Counted from the stretch's first letter, positions 5,623 to 13,028 are shown. The stretch is 13,028 bases of DNA from Candidatus Nanopelagicaceae bacterium (GCA_023260175.1 JALQWD010000086.1:1-13028), one strand, 5' to 3'. Numbers and translations: made by a program. Notes: generated from the sequence alone by a model not told the origin.

Positions 5623-6086
5623 ATGGGCCTGCCGGTGCTGGTAAAACTACGCTCTCGTTGAAATTGCAATCAGAGTTAAATTGCCAGGTAGTTCATCTTG
5701 ATTATGTTTATGATGGATGGGATGGCGCGTTTGGTGAAAGGCTGCCCCAAACGCTAACAGCCCTCATTTCCGCTTTTAAATCTGGAGCCGATTTTGAACT
5801 TCCAGTTTTTAATTGGGATTCAATGAGTTTTGATTCGACCCAAGTTATCTCTGCTGGAGAAGTACTGATTATCGAAGGGGTCGGGGCTGGCCAAAGTTCT
5901 GTGAGAGCGCTTGGATCGCAGCTTTATTGGGTAGAAGTTGAAGATGAGATCGGTATGCAACGAGTCTTGGATCGCGATGGTATTCAGATTGAGAAGCAGA
6001 TGAGACGCTGGAAAGAGCGTGAAGCCGAACACTTTAGACAGGAACGCACCCGCGAATTCGCGGATTTCATAATCTCAACCACCTAA
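5592..6086 (+). CDS. P-loop nucleoside/uridine-kinase-like protein
   Basis: The 164-residue cytoplasmic protein has a Walker A motif GPAGAGKTT (12-20), an HLDYVYDGWDG substrate-side motif (35-45), a Walker B-like VLIIEG (91-96) and an arginine-rich lid region (R124, R128, then QMRRWKEREAEHF at 136-148). This matches a small actinobacterial ATP-binding family often annotated as uridine kinase. The true phosphate acceptor is not known. Its ATG lies 31 bases inside pnuT, without an independent Shine-Dalgarno sequence, so it should be translated by coupling and fall under the same TPP control. That context raises the possibility that it phosphorylates what PnuT imports. The kinase fold is secure; the substrate is inference only. 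Confidence 0.75.
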   Translation: MAKDPQIILIDGPAGAGKTTLSLKLQSELNCQVVHLDYVYDGWDGAFGERLPQTLTALISAFKSGADFELPVFNWDSMSFDSTQVISAGEVLIIEGVGAGQSSVRALGSQLYWVEVEDEIGMQRVLDRDGIQIEKQMRRWKEREAEHFRQERTREFADFIISTT

Positions 6087-6096
6087 AATCCACCCC

Positions 6097-7989
6097 GTGA
6101 GTGATTTAAGCGGACAGTTAATCGATAACCGCTACGAACTCCTCCGCATAATCGCCAATGGCGGCATGGGCACAATCTACGAAGGTTTAGATACTCGCTT
6201 AGATCGAAAAGTTGCCGTAAAAATCATGCATCCGCATTTGGCGCAGGATGAAGAGTTCATTTCACGATTCATTCGCGAAGCCAAGGCTGCCGCATCGCTA
6301 TCGCATCCAAATATTGTAAATGTGATGGACCAAGGCTGGAATCAATCTGGAATTCCTGCAGTCTTCTTAGTAATGGAGCTAGTTGAAGGTCAAACCCTGC
6401 GCGAACTAATCGCAAGCAAAGGCTCTTTCACGGTCTCTGAAACAATTAATTACTTATCGCCCGTCGTAAGTGCACTGGCAGCAGCGCATCAAATCGGAAT
6501 AGTGCACCGCGACATCAAGCCAGAAAATATTCTTATTTCACATGATGGCCGAATCAAAATTGCAGATTTCGGATTGGCTCGTGGCACCAATCTGGGTCAG
6601 ACCATGACTGCAGAAGCTAGCGTGATTTTAGGTAGCGTCTCTTATCTTTCACCTGAACAAGTACAGCGTGGAATCTCTGATTCGCGAAGCGACATTTACT
6701 CAGTGGGCGTGATGGCCTTTGAAATGTTAACTGGCAAACGACCACATGTCAGTGATTCACCACTACAAATTGCATACATGCATGTAAATGAAGATATCCC
6801 GCGCGTAAGCAGCAAGATTTCAAAGCTGCCAAAAGAGCTAGATGAATTAATCTTCTCGGCAACTAGCCGCAACCCAGATGATCGTCCTAAAGATGCCACC
6901 GCTTTTGCAAATACGCTCCGTAATATTCAAATTAAGTTTGATCCTTCCAAACAACAGATGAGCCTAGAACTAGATATTCCGGCTCGAAAAGAAGCTCCAA
7001 AACCTGCAAAGGTTGCTAAAAAAGAGGAACCTGTTGAAGAGGAAATTACCCGCGAAATTACCAAGCCGGTAAAGGTAAAGCGCGAAAAGAAGGTACGCGA
7101 GAAGAAGCCACGTAAGAAGTTTGGCAAGGTTGCAATCGTTCTAGCAATCGCAGTTGGCTTTGGCGGTTGGTGGACCATGATCGGACCAGGTGCTCGTGTA
7201 ACTGTGCCTTCGCTTATTGGCGGCACCATGACGGATGCCGATAATTTATTAAAGCCGGTTGGCTTAACCAGCGAAATTTCCAAAGAGGAATTCAGCGAAG
7301 AACTTGCTAAAGGTGTAATTATCTCGACCGATCCAGCTGGTGGAGATAAAGTTAAAGAGGCAAGCGTTGTTTATATAACGCTCTCTAAAGGCCCTGAGCG
7401 TTATACGATTCCAAGCACTGCTCAATTAACTATCGAAGCTGCAACTAAATTGCTCTCATCTATTCCAGTTGCAGCACCAGTTGTGCAGGAAGTATTTAAC
7501 GATAAATTCCCTAAAGGCTACGTAATTGGTACCGAACCAGCATCAGGTACTCAAGTAAAACGTGGCGCTGGTATCAAGATTATTGTCAGTAAGGGCATCG
7601 AGCAGATTCTATTAACTAATTTTGTAAATAAATCTGGCGAAGAAGCGATCAACACAATCAATGATGCTGGCTTTAAGGTCACTCCTAAATATGCATTTAG
7701 CGAAACCGTGCCAGCCGGAGCTGTTATTTCCCAGAACCCAGTAGGTGGCAAGGAATATTCAAAGGGCTCTGCGGTTTCAGTAATAATTTCTAAGGGCTCT
7801 GCCTACGTATTTGTCCCTAACGTTTACTCACTATCTGAAACTAAAGCGAAATCAATATTAACTGCGCTAGATCTTCAGGTAACCGTAAAGCGAATGGGCA
7901 CAAAGGCTGTTAAACAAGTAACTGCAATCTCTCCAAAGATTGGCAGTAAAGTCCTTCGTGGCAGCAAGGTAACTATCACTGTAGGGTAA
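6097..7989 (+). CDS. PknL/PknB-type membrane Ser/Thr protein kinase with four PASTA domains
   Basis: This 630-residue protein starts at GTG with no Shine-Dalgarno sequence. The Hanks-type kinase domain spans about 13-280, with a glycine loop ANGGMG (20-25), catalytic Lys42, HRDIKPEN (137-144, Asp139), DFG (157-159), activation-loop threonines 169 and 171, and SPE (185-187). All catalytic residues are present, so the kinase should be active. A Lys/Glu-rich juxtamembrane stretch (about 295-341) leads to one transmembrane helix (about 344-362). Four extracellular PASTA repeats follow (about 366-432, 436-500, 501-568 and 571-630), which in this family bind peptidoglycan fragments. The neighbourhood (prenyl synthase upstream, convergent aroG) resembles that of mycobacterial pknL. 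M. tuberculosis PknL lacks PASTA repeats, whereas corynebacterial PknL, as I recall, has them. Confidence 0.92.
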   Translation: MSDLSGQLIDNRYELLRIIANGGMGTIYEGLDTRLDRKVAVKIMHPHLAQDEEFISRFIREAKAAASLSHPNIVNVMDQGWNQSGIPAVFLVMELVEGQTLRELIASKGSFTVSETINYLSPVVSALAAAHQIGIVHRDIKPENILISHDGRIKIADFGLARGTNLGQTMTAEASVILGSVSYLSPEQVQRGISDSRSDIYSVGVMAFEMLTGKRPHVSDSPLQIAYMHVNEDIPRVSSKISKLPKELDELIFSATSRNPDDRPKDATAFANTLRNIQIKFDPSKQQMSLELDIPARKEAPKPAKVAKKEEPVEEEITREITKPVKVKREKKVREKKPRKKFGKVAIVLAIAVGFGGWWTMIGPGARVTVPSLIGGTMTDADNLLKPVGLTSEISKEEFSEELAKGVIISTDPAGGDKVKEASVVYITLSKGPERYTIPSTAQLTIEAATKLLSSIPVAAPVVQEVFNDKFPKGYVIGTEPASGTQVKRGAGIKIIVSKGIEQILLTNFVNKSGEEAINTINDAGFKVTPKYAFSETVPAGAVISQNPVGGKEYSKGSAVSVIISKGSAYVFVPNVYSLSETKAKSILTALDLQVTVKRMGTKAVKQVTAISPKIGSKVLRGSKVTITVG

Positions 7990-7993
7990 GGGA

Positions 7994-8851
7994 ATGCCTA
8001 AAAAGCTTCCACGTATCGGTGCCCATACCCCAACTTCAGGCGGCATGGCTAAGCGTTCGCTCGGTTACGCTGAAACAATCAAAGCTGAAGTAATCCAAGT
8101 ATTTGCATCTAACCCACGTGGCTGGGCGATGCCCGAACCAAATCCAGCTGCGGATGAAGAGTTTCGTACCAAAGCTGCGGCGATGGATATAACTACTTAT
8201 GTTCATGCACCATTCTTGATTAATTTAGGTTCGCCAACTGAAGGCACATATAAGAATTCTCTTAACTCAACTGCATATTCCTTGCGTCGCGGAAAAGATA
8301 TTGGCGCACTTGGCGTTGTAATCCATACTGGTTCTGCTGTTGATGAATCTCATGTTGATAATGCCTGGAAGCAGATTCATGAAGGCATGATGCCAATTCT
8401 TGAAGCGCTTCCTGATGATGGTCCTTCCCTACTTCTTGAACCAACTGCAGGACAAGGCCAATCACTTGTAAAGAAGTTAGATGACTTAGAGAATTATTTG
8501 AAAGCGCTCGAATATCATCCAAAAGTTGGTATCTGTTTAGATACCTGCCACGTATTTGCAGCCGGTCATGACATCGCCAAAAAGGGCGGCATGACCGAGA
8601 CTTTAGATCTGCTTGTTCAAATCGCTGGCACAGAACGGTTCCAATTGGTGCATGCAAACGATTCAATGGATGTCTGCGGCGCGCTAAAGGATCGTCACCA
8701 AAATATCGGTGATGGCCACATTGGCGTAGATGCATTTAAAGAGATGTTTAAGCATCCAGCCATTGCAAATGCTCCGTTAATTCTTGAAACTCCGGGCGAA
8801 GAGCCAGAACACGGCAAAGAAGTTGCGCTGCTGAAGAAGCTTCGCGGATGA
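7994..8851 (+). CDS. nfo: Endonuclease IV (AP endonuclease)
   Basis: This 285-residue enzyme cuts DNA 5' of abasic sites in base-excision repair. All nine zinc ligands of E. coli Nfo can be placed: H71 (in VHAPFLINL), H111, E149 (LLLEPTAGQG), D183 and H186 (CLDTCHVFAAGHD), H220 (VHANDS), D233 and H235 (KDRHQNIGDGHIG) and E265 (LETP). The length is normal. The start is 4 bases after the kinase stop, with only a weak purine stretch (AAGGGA) too close to the ATG, so coupling to the upstream gene is likely. The 3' end overlaps the next gene by 4 bases (ATGA). Confidence 0.97.
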   Translation: MPKKLPRIGAHTPTSGGMAKRSLGYAETIKAEVIQVFASNPRGWAMPEPNPAADEEFRTKAAAMDITTYVHAPFLINLGSPTEGTYKNSLNSTAYSLRRGKDIGALGVVIHTGSAVDESHVDNAWKQIHEGMMPILEALPDDGPSLLLEPTAGQGQSLVKKLDDLENYLKALEYHPKVGICLDTCHVFAAGHDIAKKGGMTETLDLLVQIAGTERFQLVHANDSMDVCGALKDRHQNIGDGHIGVDAFKEMFKHPAIANAPLILETPGEEPEHGKEVALLKKLRG

Positions 8852-9705
8852 AACATAAATTAGCCTCATGGTTATTGCTTGCTGTAGCCATGTCTTGGGG
8901 CTTGGCCTTCGTAACCATGAAAGATGCACTGGGTCGCCAATCTGTAAATAGCTTTCTCTTCTATCGTTTTGCGCTTGCTGCTGTTGCGCTTGTAATTATT
9001 CATCCGCAAATCTTCAAGAAATTGGATAGAGATGTCATCAAGCATGGCGGTATTACTGGTCTATTTCTTGCCGCAGGTTTCATTTTCCAAACTTATGGTT
9101 TAGATATGACTGGAGCGGCTGTTACTGGATTTATCACGGGACTTTACGTGGTCGCAACCCCATTATTCGAACAATTTTTTGGCGGTCAAAAGTTAGGTCG
9201 TATCGTCTGGATTTCGATTGCAATTGCCACCACTGGTCTGGGTTTACTTTCGCTCAAGGGATTCTCTGTAGGAATCGGAGAGCTCTTGGTTTTAATTAGC
9301 GCACTCTGCTACACCGGCCAGATTATTGGTTTGAGTAAATGGGCTGAAGGTCGCGATGTTTGGGCGATGACATTTATGCAAATCTTTGTAGTAACTATAG
9401 TTACTGGCATCGCCGCGTTAATTGAAGGTTTCCAAACTCCGCCAGATAACGGCGTATGGGGCGTAATTATCTTTACCGCAATTGTCTGCACCGTTACTGC
9501 ATTTATCGTTCAAACTTGGTCGCAAGCAATCTTGGAATCAACTAAAGCTGCAGTCATCATGACCATGGAAGTTGTTTTCTCTGCCCTATTTGCAGTAACT
9601 ATTGGCGGAGAAATCCTTAGTGCGCGCACTTTATTTGGCGGATTATTAGTTGTAATCTCTATGTACACTATTGTTTTCCACGAGAGTAAACCAGCGCATG
9701 ATTGA
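8848..9705 (+). CDS. EamA-family (drug/metabolite transporter superfamily) permease
   Basis: This 285-residue membrane protein has ten predicted helices, made of two EamA halves (about 5-135 and 142-280). The first helix carries the conserved WG pair (W17-G18) followed by F-V-T-M-K. Helix-ending G-A-A-V-T-G-F-I-T-G-L-Y in the first half and Q-A-I-L-E-S-T-K-A-A-V-I-M-T-M-E in the second are typical of the family, the latter matching the usual P/TxxAAxxxxxEPVF region. Members export amino acids or metabolites. The adjacent threonine aldolase gene hints at amino-acid handling, but the substrate cannot be assigned. It starts in an ATGA overlap with nfo. Confidence 0.85.
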   Translation: MKHKLASWLLLAVAMSWGLAFVTMKDALGRQSVNSFLFYRFALAAVALVIIHPQIFKKLDRDVIKHGGITGLFLAAGFIFQTYGLDMTGAAVTGFITGLYVVATPLFEQFFGGQKLGRIVWISIAIATTGLGLLSLKGFSVGIGELLVLISALCYTGQIIGLSKWAEGRDVWAMTFMQIFVVTIVTGIAALIEGFQTPPDNGVWGVIIFTAIVCTVTAFIVQTWSQAILESTKAAVIMTMEVVFSALFAVTIGGEILSARTLFGGLLVVISMYTIVFHESKPAHD

Positions 9706-10705
9706 TCTACGTTCAGATACCGTAACCAAACCATCGGCAGCGATGTTAGATGCCATGCTCGCCTCACCAGTTGGCGATGATGTTTATGGTGATGATCCAA
9801 CTGTAAATGCACTCGAAGAGCGCGTAGCGGCAATGTTTGGTAAAGAAGCTGGTCTCTTTACGCCAACTGGTTCGCTCTCCAATCAATTAGGTATTCGTTT
9901 ACTCGTTAAACCAGGCGAAGAGTTAATTCTTGATCAGACTGCACATATTGCGCGCGCCGAACTTGGCGCTGCTGCAGCTTTTAGCGGCATCACAACTCGC
10001 ACCTTCCCTTCTATGCACGGCAAATTAAGCGCGCAAACTGCACTTGATTTAGCACATCCTGATGCCGGGCCATATTTAGTTTCAACTAAAGCAATTGCAG
10101 TTGAAGATACCCATAACTTTGGTGGCGGTACTGTGCAATCACTTGATGAAATCAAGAAGCTTTATGCAGGTGCGCAGGAATTAGGTTTGCCGTTGCATAT
10201 GGATGGCGCGCGAATCTGGAATGCACATGTGGCATCAAGTACTTCATTTACAGAATATGGAAAGTATTTCGAAACTTTTAGCGTCTGCTTCTCGAAAGGT
10301 CTTGGCGCACCAGTTGGTTCTATGATTCTCTCTACTAAAAAGAATATTGCTGAAGCTCGTATTTGGCGTAAGCGTTATGGCGCAGGTATGCGTCAAGTTG
10401 GATTGCTAGCAGGTGCAGTTAATTACGCGCTTGATCACAATATTGATCGCTTAAAAATCGATCACCAACGTGCAGCAATAATTGCCGATGCATGCGGTTT
10501 ACCTAAACCTGATACCAACATTGTGGCGCTTGATGTATCTAAATATCCATTTGATGCAGCTCAATACGCAGCTACATTGAAAGAGAATGGAATTTTAGCT
10601 GGGGCTCTAGGAAAGAACTTTGTTCGCTTGGTAACTCATATGGATCTAAATGATGCAGATATCCAAGAGGTTTGCGAAGTTTTAAAGCGCACCCTCGTGG
10701 CGTAA
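9698..10705 (+). CDS. ltaE: Low-specificity L-threonine aldolase
   Basis: This is a 335-residue PLP enzyme of fold type I that splits threonine or allo-threonine to glycine and acetaldehyde. The N-terminus MIDLRSDTVTKPS is diagnostic. Other features are GDDVYGDDPT (26-35), TGSLSNQ (58-64), H83 stacking on PLP, EDTHNFGGG (136-144), LHMDGAR (166-172, with D169 binding the pyridine nitrogen) and SKGLGAPVG (199-207) with Schiff-base Lys200. ATG 9698 was chosen because it gives the canonical N-terminus; it overlaps the permease gene by 8 bases, and the frame from 9671 only adds sequence from inside that gene. The 3' end overlaps the convergent alkyltransferase gene by 24 bases. Confidence 0.95.
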   Translation: MIDLRSDTVTKPSAAMLDAMLASPVGDDVYGDDPTVNALEERVAAMFGKEAGLFTPTGSLSNQLGIRLLVKPGEELILDQTAHIARAELGAAAAFSGITTRTFPSMHGKLSAQTALDLAHPDAGPYLVSTKAIAVEDTHNFGGGTVQSLDEIKKLYAGAQELGLPLHMDGARIWNAHVASSTSFTEYGKYFETFSVCFSKGLGAPVGSMILSTKKNIAEARIWRKRYGAGMRQVGLLAGAVNYALDHNIDRLKIDHQRAAIIADACGLPKPDTNIVALDVSKYPFDAAQYAATLKENGILAGALGKNFVRLVTHMDLNDADIQEVCEVLKRTLVA

Positions 10706-11176
10706 TAGCCACTCTTTCTTATTTAAACCGTAGGCATAATTACCAAGCTGACCGCCGGTCTTAACAATTCGGTGACACGGCACTACTAAAACAATCGCAT
10801 TCTTTGCACATGCACTTCCCGCGGCGCGAACCGCTGCCGGAGAACCAGCGCGTTCTGCCAAATCTGCATAAGAGATAGTTCCCTTAACTTTACGCATCGC
10901 TTTCCATGCGGCCTGTGAAAATGCCGCACCAGGTTGCAGGACTTTGATTGCGTTAATTGCGCTGATATCCCCATCGAAATAATCTTTTAATAGATCGGTA
11001 ATTACCGGGATTTTCTTAACTTGTTCGATTTTATGGCTCAAATAATCTTCATGTAGCGATTCTTTAGCTGCTTTCATGGTGCTCAAATTGGCAGCTAGAA
11101 GAATTGAATCATCTGCGATTAAGTTGATGCCGCCGATCGGCGAATCGAAAGTGCTAGCCAGCAATGCCACTTGCAA
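10682..11176 (-). CDS. ogt: O6-alkylguanine-DNA alkyltransferase (methylated-DNA-protein-cysteine methyltransferase)
   Basis: This 164-residue suicide repair protein has the active-site motif PCHR (133-136, acceptor Cys134). A helix-turn-helix precedes it: V-K-G-T-I-S-Y-A-D-L-A (97-107), A-A-V-R-A-A-G (114-120, with the arginine finger R117) and A-K-N (124-126). A GGQLGNYAYGLNKKEWLLRHE tail completes the family pattern, and the N-terminal domain includes STFDSPIGG. It moves alkyl groups from O6-guanine to its own cysteine. The apparent start is TTG at 11176, only 3 bases after the aroG stop; GTG at 11170 is an alternative. No Shine-Dalgarno sequence is visible, so translation probably depends on ribosomes finishing aroG. 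Confidence 0.95.
   Translation of the reverse strand: MQVALLASTFDSPIGGINLIADDSILLAANLSTMKAAKESLHEDYLSHKIEQVKKIPVITDLLKDYFDGDISAINAIKVLQPGAAFSQAAWKAMRKVKGTISYADLAERAGSPAAVRAAGSACAKNAIVLVVPCHRIVKTGGQLGNYAYGLNKKEWLLRHEGAL
10697..10724 (+). terminator. Weak intrinsic terminator candidate at the end of the plus-strand operon
   Basis: GTGGC (10697-10701) pairs with GCCAC (10708-10712) around a 6-base loop that contains the ltaE stop codon. The T-rich TCTTTCTTATTT (10713-10724) follows. The stem is only 5 bp but mostly G-C. The element lies entirely inside the convergent ogt coding sequence. Read on the minus strand it lacks a U-run, so it could stop only rightward transcription. Confidence 0.4.
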
Positions 11177-11179
11177 AAA

Positions 11180-12520
11180 TTAGCGGTCGCGCAACATCTC
11201 CGCAACCAAGAATGCGAGCTCTAAAGACTGGGTGTGGTTAAGGCGTGGGTCGCATGCAGTCTCATAGCGAGTCGCTAAATCCTCTGCAGAAATCTTTGCG
11301 CCTCCACCAAGACATTCGGTGACATCATCGCCGGTTAATTCGATATGAACGCCGCCAGGGAAGGTGCCAAGACCCTTATGAACTTCGAAGAATCCCTTAA
11401 CTTCATCCATTACATCTTCGAATTGACGAGTCTTGTAACCAGTTGTTGATTCGAAGGTGTTGCCATGCATTGGATCGCATACCCAAAGCACCTTGGCCCC
11501 GGATTTTGTAACGCCATCTACAAGTGCAGGTAGCGCTTCGCGAATCTTGCCAGCGCCCATGCGAGTAATAAATGTTAAACGACCAGGTTCGCGGTTTGGA
11601 TCCAACTTATCAATAAGACGAAGCGCATCATCGACAGTTGATTTCGGTCCCAGCTTTACGCCAATTGGATTCTTAACCTTTGATGCAAATTCAACGTGTG
11701 CACCATCTAGTTGGCGGGTACGTTCGCCAATCCAAATAAAGTGGCCAGATACATCGTATGGATCGCCAGTACGTGAATCGATGCGGGTAAGCGCCTTTTC
11801 GTATTCCATGATGAGCGCTTCGTGACTAGCAAAGAATTCGACTGTCTTAAATTGTTCAGGTTCGACGCCTGCAGATTTCATGAAATCTAAAGCGCGGCCA
11901 ATTTCTGTTGCCATCGCTTCGTAGCGCGCTGCGTAAGGTGTGTCTTTAACGAAGCCCTTATTCCAATCATGAACTTTGCGAAGATCGGCAAAACCGCCTT
12001 GGGTAAATGCGCGAACTAAGTTAAGCGTCGCAGCAGAGGTGTTGTAAACGCGTACCAAGCGCTGCGGATCTGGACGACGTGCTTCTGGGGTAAAAGCTAA
12101 ATCATTAACTGCATCCCCGCGGTAAGCCGGAAGAGTTACATCGCCGCGAGTTTCGGTATCTGATGAACGTGGCTTAGCAAACTGCCCCGCCATGCGTCCA
12201 ACTTTGATAACTGGCATTGATGAGTAGTACTGCAAAATTGCAGCCATCTGCAAAATAGTTTTGATTCGATCGCGGATTGAATCAGCAGTTGCTGATGCGA
12301 AAGTTTCCGCGCAGTCGCCACCTTGTAACCAGAAAGCTTTGCCCTCTGCTGCCTGTGCAATATGGCTCTTTAGATCATCGCATTCGCCGGCAAAAACTAA
12401 AGGCGGATAGCTCTTTAACTCTTTAACTGCTGAAGTTAATTCATCGGCAGGCCACTGTGGCTGCTGGGCAGCAACTAGCGACTCGTTAAAGAGCGTATCC
12501 ACATTTAAGTTTTTAGACAT
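11180..12520 (-). CDS. aroG: 3-deoxy-D-arabino-heptulosonate 7-phosphate (DAHP) synthase, class II
   Basis: This 446-residue enzyme catalyses the first step of the shikimate pathway, joining phosphoenolpyruvate and erythrose 4-phosphate. Class II hallmarks are GGDCAETF (67-74), GRMAGQFAKPRS (108-119), DLRKVHDWN, HEALIMEYE, GERTRQLDGAHVEF, RMGAGKIREALP, CDPMHGNT (348-355), GGVHIELTGDDVTECLGG and CDPRLNHTQSLE. The metal ligands fall at Cys70, His352, Glu394 and Asp424, with the same spacing as Cys87, His369, Glu411 and Asp441 of the M. tuberculosis enzyme; the N-terminus is about 17 residues shorter. ATG 12520 gives the expected N-terminus; a frame from 12571 extends into pfk. It lies 13 bases after the phosphofructokinase stop with no Shine-Dalgarno sequence, as part of a pfk-aroG-ogt unit. 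Confidence 0.97.
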   Translation of the reverse strand: MSKNLNVDTLFNESLVAAQQPQWPADELTSAVKELKSYPPLVFAGECDDLKSHIAQAAEGKAFWLQGGDCAETFASATADSIRDRIKTILQMAAILQYYSSMPVIKVGRMAGQFAKPRSSDTETRGDVTLPAYRGDAVNDLAFTPEARRPDPQRLVRVYNTSAATLNLVRAFTQGGFADLRKVHDWNKGFVKDTPYAARYEAMATEIGRALDFMKSAGVEPEQFKTVEFFASHEALIMEYEKALTRIDSRTGDPYDVSGHFIWIGERTRQLDGAHVEFASKVKNPIGVKLGPKSTVDDALRLIDKLDPNREPGRLTFITRMGAGKIREALPALVDGVTKSGAKVLWVCDPMHGNTFESTTGYKTRQFEDVMDEVKGFFEVHKGLGTFPGGVHIELTGDDVTECLGGGAKISAEDLATRYETACDPRLNHTQSLELAFLVAEMLRDR

Positions 12521-12533
12521 CTGCGAATTGTAA

Positions 12534-13028
12534 CTAACCGAAGAAGATCTCTGCTTCCTTATAAAGTTCAAGCGGAACGGTCTTCAACTTCTCTGTTGCG
12601 CTGGCAAGAGGAACTCGAGCGATATTTGTTCCATGAAGCGCAACCATCTTGCCCCAATCTCCTTCAGATGCAGCGGTAATCGCCTGCAGACCAAAACGAG
12701 TAGCTAGAACTCGGTCGAAAGCGGTTGGAGAACCGCCGCGCTGGATATGGCCCAAGACAGAGGTACGAGCCTCTTTGCCTGTCTTCTCTTCAATCTGCTG
12801 AGCTAACCAATCGCCAATACCTGAAAGCTTTACGTGGCCAAAGGCATCAAGTGTCTGATCCTTGGTGACCATATCGCCATCTTGAGGAATTGCACCTTCA
12901 GCGATCACGATGATTGGTGCATATGACTGCTTGAAACGAGACTCAACCCATTCACAGACCTTGTCTACAGAGAACTTAACTTCTGGAATCAAGATACACG
13001 CTGCGCCACCTGCAATACCTGAGTGAAG
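12534..13028 (-). CDS. pfkA: 6-phosphofructokinase, C-terminal part (runs off the right edge)
   Basis: The frame is open from base 13028 to the TAG at 12536-12534, giving 164 residues of the C-terminal half. Recognisable parts are HSGIAGGAACILIPEV at the window edge (the G-AGGA-LIPE strand), VIAEGA followed by the loop, and GHIQRGGSPTAFDRVLATRFG, which binds the sugar phosphate. The pattern is that of the actinobacterial group related to Streptomyces PfkA. The residues that separate ATP-dependent from pyrophosphate-dependent enzymes (the GGDDT/GGEDT region) are outside the window, so the phosphoryl donor cannot be stated. The gene continues beyond the edge; the internal TTG at 12992 is not its start. 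Confidence 0.95.
   Translation of the reverse strand, partial: LHSGIAGGAACILIPEVKFSVDKVCEWVESRFKQSYAPIIVIAEGAIPQDGDMVTKDQTLDAFGHVKLSGIGDWLAQQIEEKTGKEARTSVLGHIQRGGSPTAFDRVLATRFGLQAITAASEGDWGKMVALHGTNIARVPLASATEKLKTVPLELYKEAEIFFG

Noticed and set aside
8262..8735. Minus-strand open frame of 157 residues inside nfo
   Set aside because: Its His/Gln/Leu/Arg-rich translation is typical of antisense reading, and nfo on the plus strand retains all nine zinc ligands.
9671..9697. N-terminal extension of threonine aldolase by 9 residues
   Set aside because: The family N-terminus is MIDLRSDTVT, which begins exactly at 9698.
11457..11825. Plus-strand open frame of 122 residues inside aroG
   Set aside because: It is antisense to a fully conserved DAHP synthase segment and shows no domain.
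12521..12571. N-terminal extension of aroG by 17 residues
   Set aside because: The extension (Arg/Ser-rich) overlaps the phosphofructokinase 3' end and does not look like the DAHP synthase N-terminus, which fits ATG 12520.
1..13028. CRISPR arrays, insertion sequences, tRNA or rRNA genes, prophage or toxin-antitoxin modules
   Set aside because: No repeat-spacer pattern, transposase motif, cloverleaf or such gene pair was seen; almost the whole window is filled with chromosomal metabolic and repair genes.

Overview
The window looks like a chromosomal segment of a streamlined, moderately low-GC planktonic actinobacterium, most like the freshwater acI lineage (Nanopelagicales; Planktophila/Nanopelagicus type). 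This is judged from protein families and layout, not from a database search. The class II DAHP synthase, the PASTA-containing PknL-type kinase, the DUF6504-like protein with an actinobacterial LexA box, and the PFK C-terminus are all actinobacterial in type. The base composition, however, is clearly lower in GC than in soil or pathogenic actinobacteria. Genes overlap or abut almost everywhere, and GTG/TTG starts and missing Shine-Dalgarno sequences are common.

Layout. (1) Positions 1-187, minus strand: the 5' end of a DUF6504-like gene with a LexA/SOS box at its start. (2) 300-830: a stand-alone doxX gene with a palindromic operator candidate upstream, a good RBS, strongly biased codons and a strong intrinsic terminator. 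(3) 844-10705, plus strand: eleven tightly packed genes that could form one transcript. They are a TauE/SafE permease, a YbaK-type tRNA deacylase, a CruF-like carotenoid enzyme, a short divergent phytoene-desaturase-like protein, a geranylgeranyl-type prenyl diphosphate synthase, a TPP riboswitch followed by a PnuT thiamine transporter, a P-loop kinase, a PknL-type kinase with four PASTA domains, endonuclease IV, an EamA permease and low-specificity threonine aldolase. (4) 13028-10682, minus strand: the end of 6-phosphofructokinase, class II DAHP synthase and an O6-alkylguanine-DNA alkyltransferase, converging on and overlapping the threonine aldolase gene.

How they fit together. Three consecutive genes (2084-4936) form an isoprenoid/carotenoid module. 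Thiamine uptake is under TPP control and is translationally coupled to a small kinase that might trap the imported compound. The order prenyl synthase, PASTA kinase, convergent aroG recalls the idsA2-pknL-aroG neighbourhood of mycobacteria. Endonuclease IV, the alkyltransferase and the SOS-linked DUF6504 gene are DNA-repair functions spread through the window. No mobile elements, CRISPR arrays, tRNAs or rRNAs were seen. I found no clear-cut undescribed system. The best leads are the short desaturase-like carotenoid module and the PnuT-kinase pair.
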